Source of the DNA: Faucicola osloensis_C
Lineage (GTDB): Bacteria > Pseudomonadota > Gammaproteobacteria > Pseudomonadales > Moraxellaceae
Direction: 5' to 3'
NCBI GenBank assembly: GCA_019353055.1
Contig: JABAHL010000001.1
Location: 441,670-505,669, forward strand
DNA length: 64,000 nucleotides
The translations under genes were made by a program, and so were the position numbers. The notes under the pieces were generated by a model that saw only the letters and a program-made list of their open reading frames with translations, was not told the DNA's origin and searched no databases. Positions 63,668-64,000 of the stretch are shown piece after piece. The stretch's first letter is position 1; each line of letters opens with the position of its first letter.

Positions 63668-64000
63668 CTGACTGAAGTTACGCAGCCCTTTAAAAAAGCG
63701 CTATCATAACAAAAAAAGCAGTCAGCGAGAGTAAACAAATGAACAAAGACATGATAGAACTCTACAGCGACTACCTCATTGCAAGTTTTGGGCAAACCAC
63801 CGCCACAGGACTTGCCAATCTACTACAAGGGAGCATCTACCATGACAGCATCACCCGCTTTCTAAACAGTGAAACACTCGCCGCCAAACAACAATGGCAA
63901 CTGATTAAACCCATGCTAAGACAGCATGAAAATGCCACACCCAATGCCATCGGCTATCTCATCTTTGATGACACCATACAGCCCAAACCGCACACAAGCG
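63668..64000 (+). mobile_element. Left part of an insertion sequence (IS4/IS701-like), cut by the window
   Basis: The transposase reading frame begins at 63739, and the segment just after the pirin terminator, starting near CTGAAGTTACGCAGCCC, is a likely left terminal inverted repeat. The right end and target duplication are outside the window, so the boundary at 63668 is a guess. Confidence 0.55.
63739..64000 (+). CDS. Transposase, N-terminal fragment (runs off the window)
   Basis: The first 87 codons are visible, beginning MNKDMIELYSDYLIASFG, with the DDE-type first catalytic aspartate in LIFDDTIQPKPHTS. This pattern (short helical N-terminus, then FDDTIQ) is that of IS4/IS701-superfamily DDE transposases. 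The reading frame is intact up to the window edge, so the element may be active or may be interrupted beyond it. GAGAG lies upstream of the start codon. Confidence 0.78.
   Translation, partial: MNKDMIELYSDYLIASFGQTTATGLANLLQGSIYHDSITRFLNSETLAAKQQWQLIKPMLRQHENATPNAIGYLIFDDTIQPKPHTS

Overview
The window looks like a chromosome segment of a Moraxellaceae gammaproteobacterium (Moraxella, Psychrobacter or close relative). This is inferred from three things: moderate-to-low G+C, an envelope and purine gene set of the gammaproteobacterial type, and the neighbourhood amgK-murU beside lptD-surA that is familiar from Pseudomonas. Almost everything is housekeeping and single copy. No tRNA, rRNA, prophage or CRISPR array is visible. 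A fragment of an insertion sequence begins at the right edge.

Layout. 1-6 kb: a small exported NTF2-like protein, the Sec accessory cluster yajC-secD-secF, and an azlC-azlD pair for branched-chain amino acid export. 6-9.3 kb (minus strand): purF, cvpA and pyrD for nucleotide synthesis. 9.4-15 kb (minus strand): tolQ-tolR-tolA-tolB, followed by a second TolB-like lipoprotein gene and a small membrane protein gene; pal and ybgC are absent. 15-21.3 kb: hypothetical and DUF805 membrane proteins, a LysR regulator, lipB, and directly upstream of lipB an RTX-repeat protein with an HEXXH zinc-peptidase motif. 21.6-30 kb: selO, maeB, cca, aroQ, accB-accC and ruvA. 30-38.6 kb: fba, an Ala-rich lipoprotein, pgk, a DksA-like protein, a D,D-peptidase, glnS, ppiB and lpxH. 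38.6-47.8 kb: tkt, amgK-murU (peptidoglycan recycling), then lptD-surA (LPS and outer-membrane protein assembly). 47.8-58 kb: pgeF, prpF, a lipoprotein, a glycerophosphodiesterase, a DIP1984-like protein, a likely non-coding RNA, rnhB, purD, a COQ8-like ABC1 kinase and lpxB. 58-64 kb: a DAHP synthase gene, a Doc-family toxin-antitoxin pair, slyX, an Uup-type ABC-F ATPase, a pirin and the start of an IS transposase.

Several neighbours serve the cell envelope: SecDF/YajC export proteins, Tol energises envelope constriction, LpxH and LpxB make lipid A, LptD and SurA place LPS and porins, and AmgK-MurU recycle MurNAc. The Calvin-type tkt-pgk-fba glycolytic genes are present but dispersed.

The most unusual items are: (1) a roughly 205-nt structured intergenic RNA candidate between the DIP1984-like gene and rnhB, with a promoter, an 11-bp long-range closing helix and a T tract; (2) a Doc toxin coupled to a 56-residue antitoxin that does not look like Phd, whose predicted promoter lies inside the preceding terminator hairpin and whose toxin stop codon overlaps that of slyX; (3) the RTX/HEXXH protein coupled to lipB; (4) a recurring pattern of 13-24 bp tandem duplications, many in frame, in the poorly conserved parts of genes. 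All functions are assigned by reading motifs in the sequence; no database search was possible.
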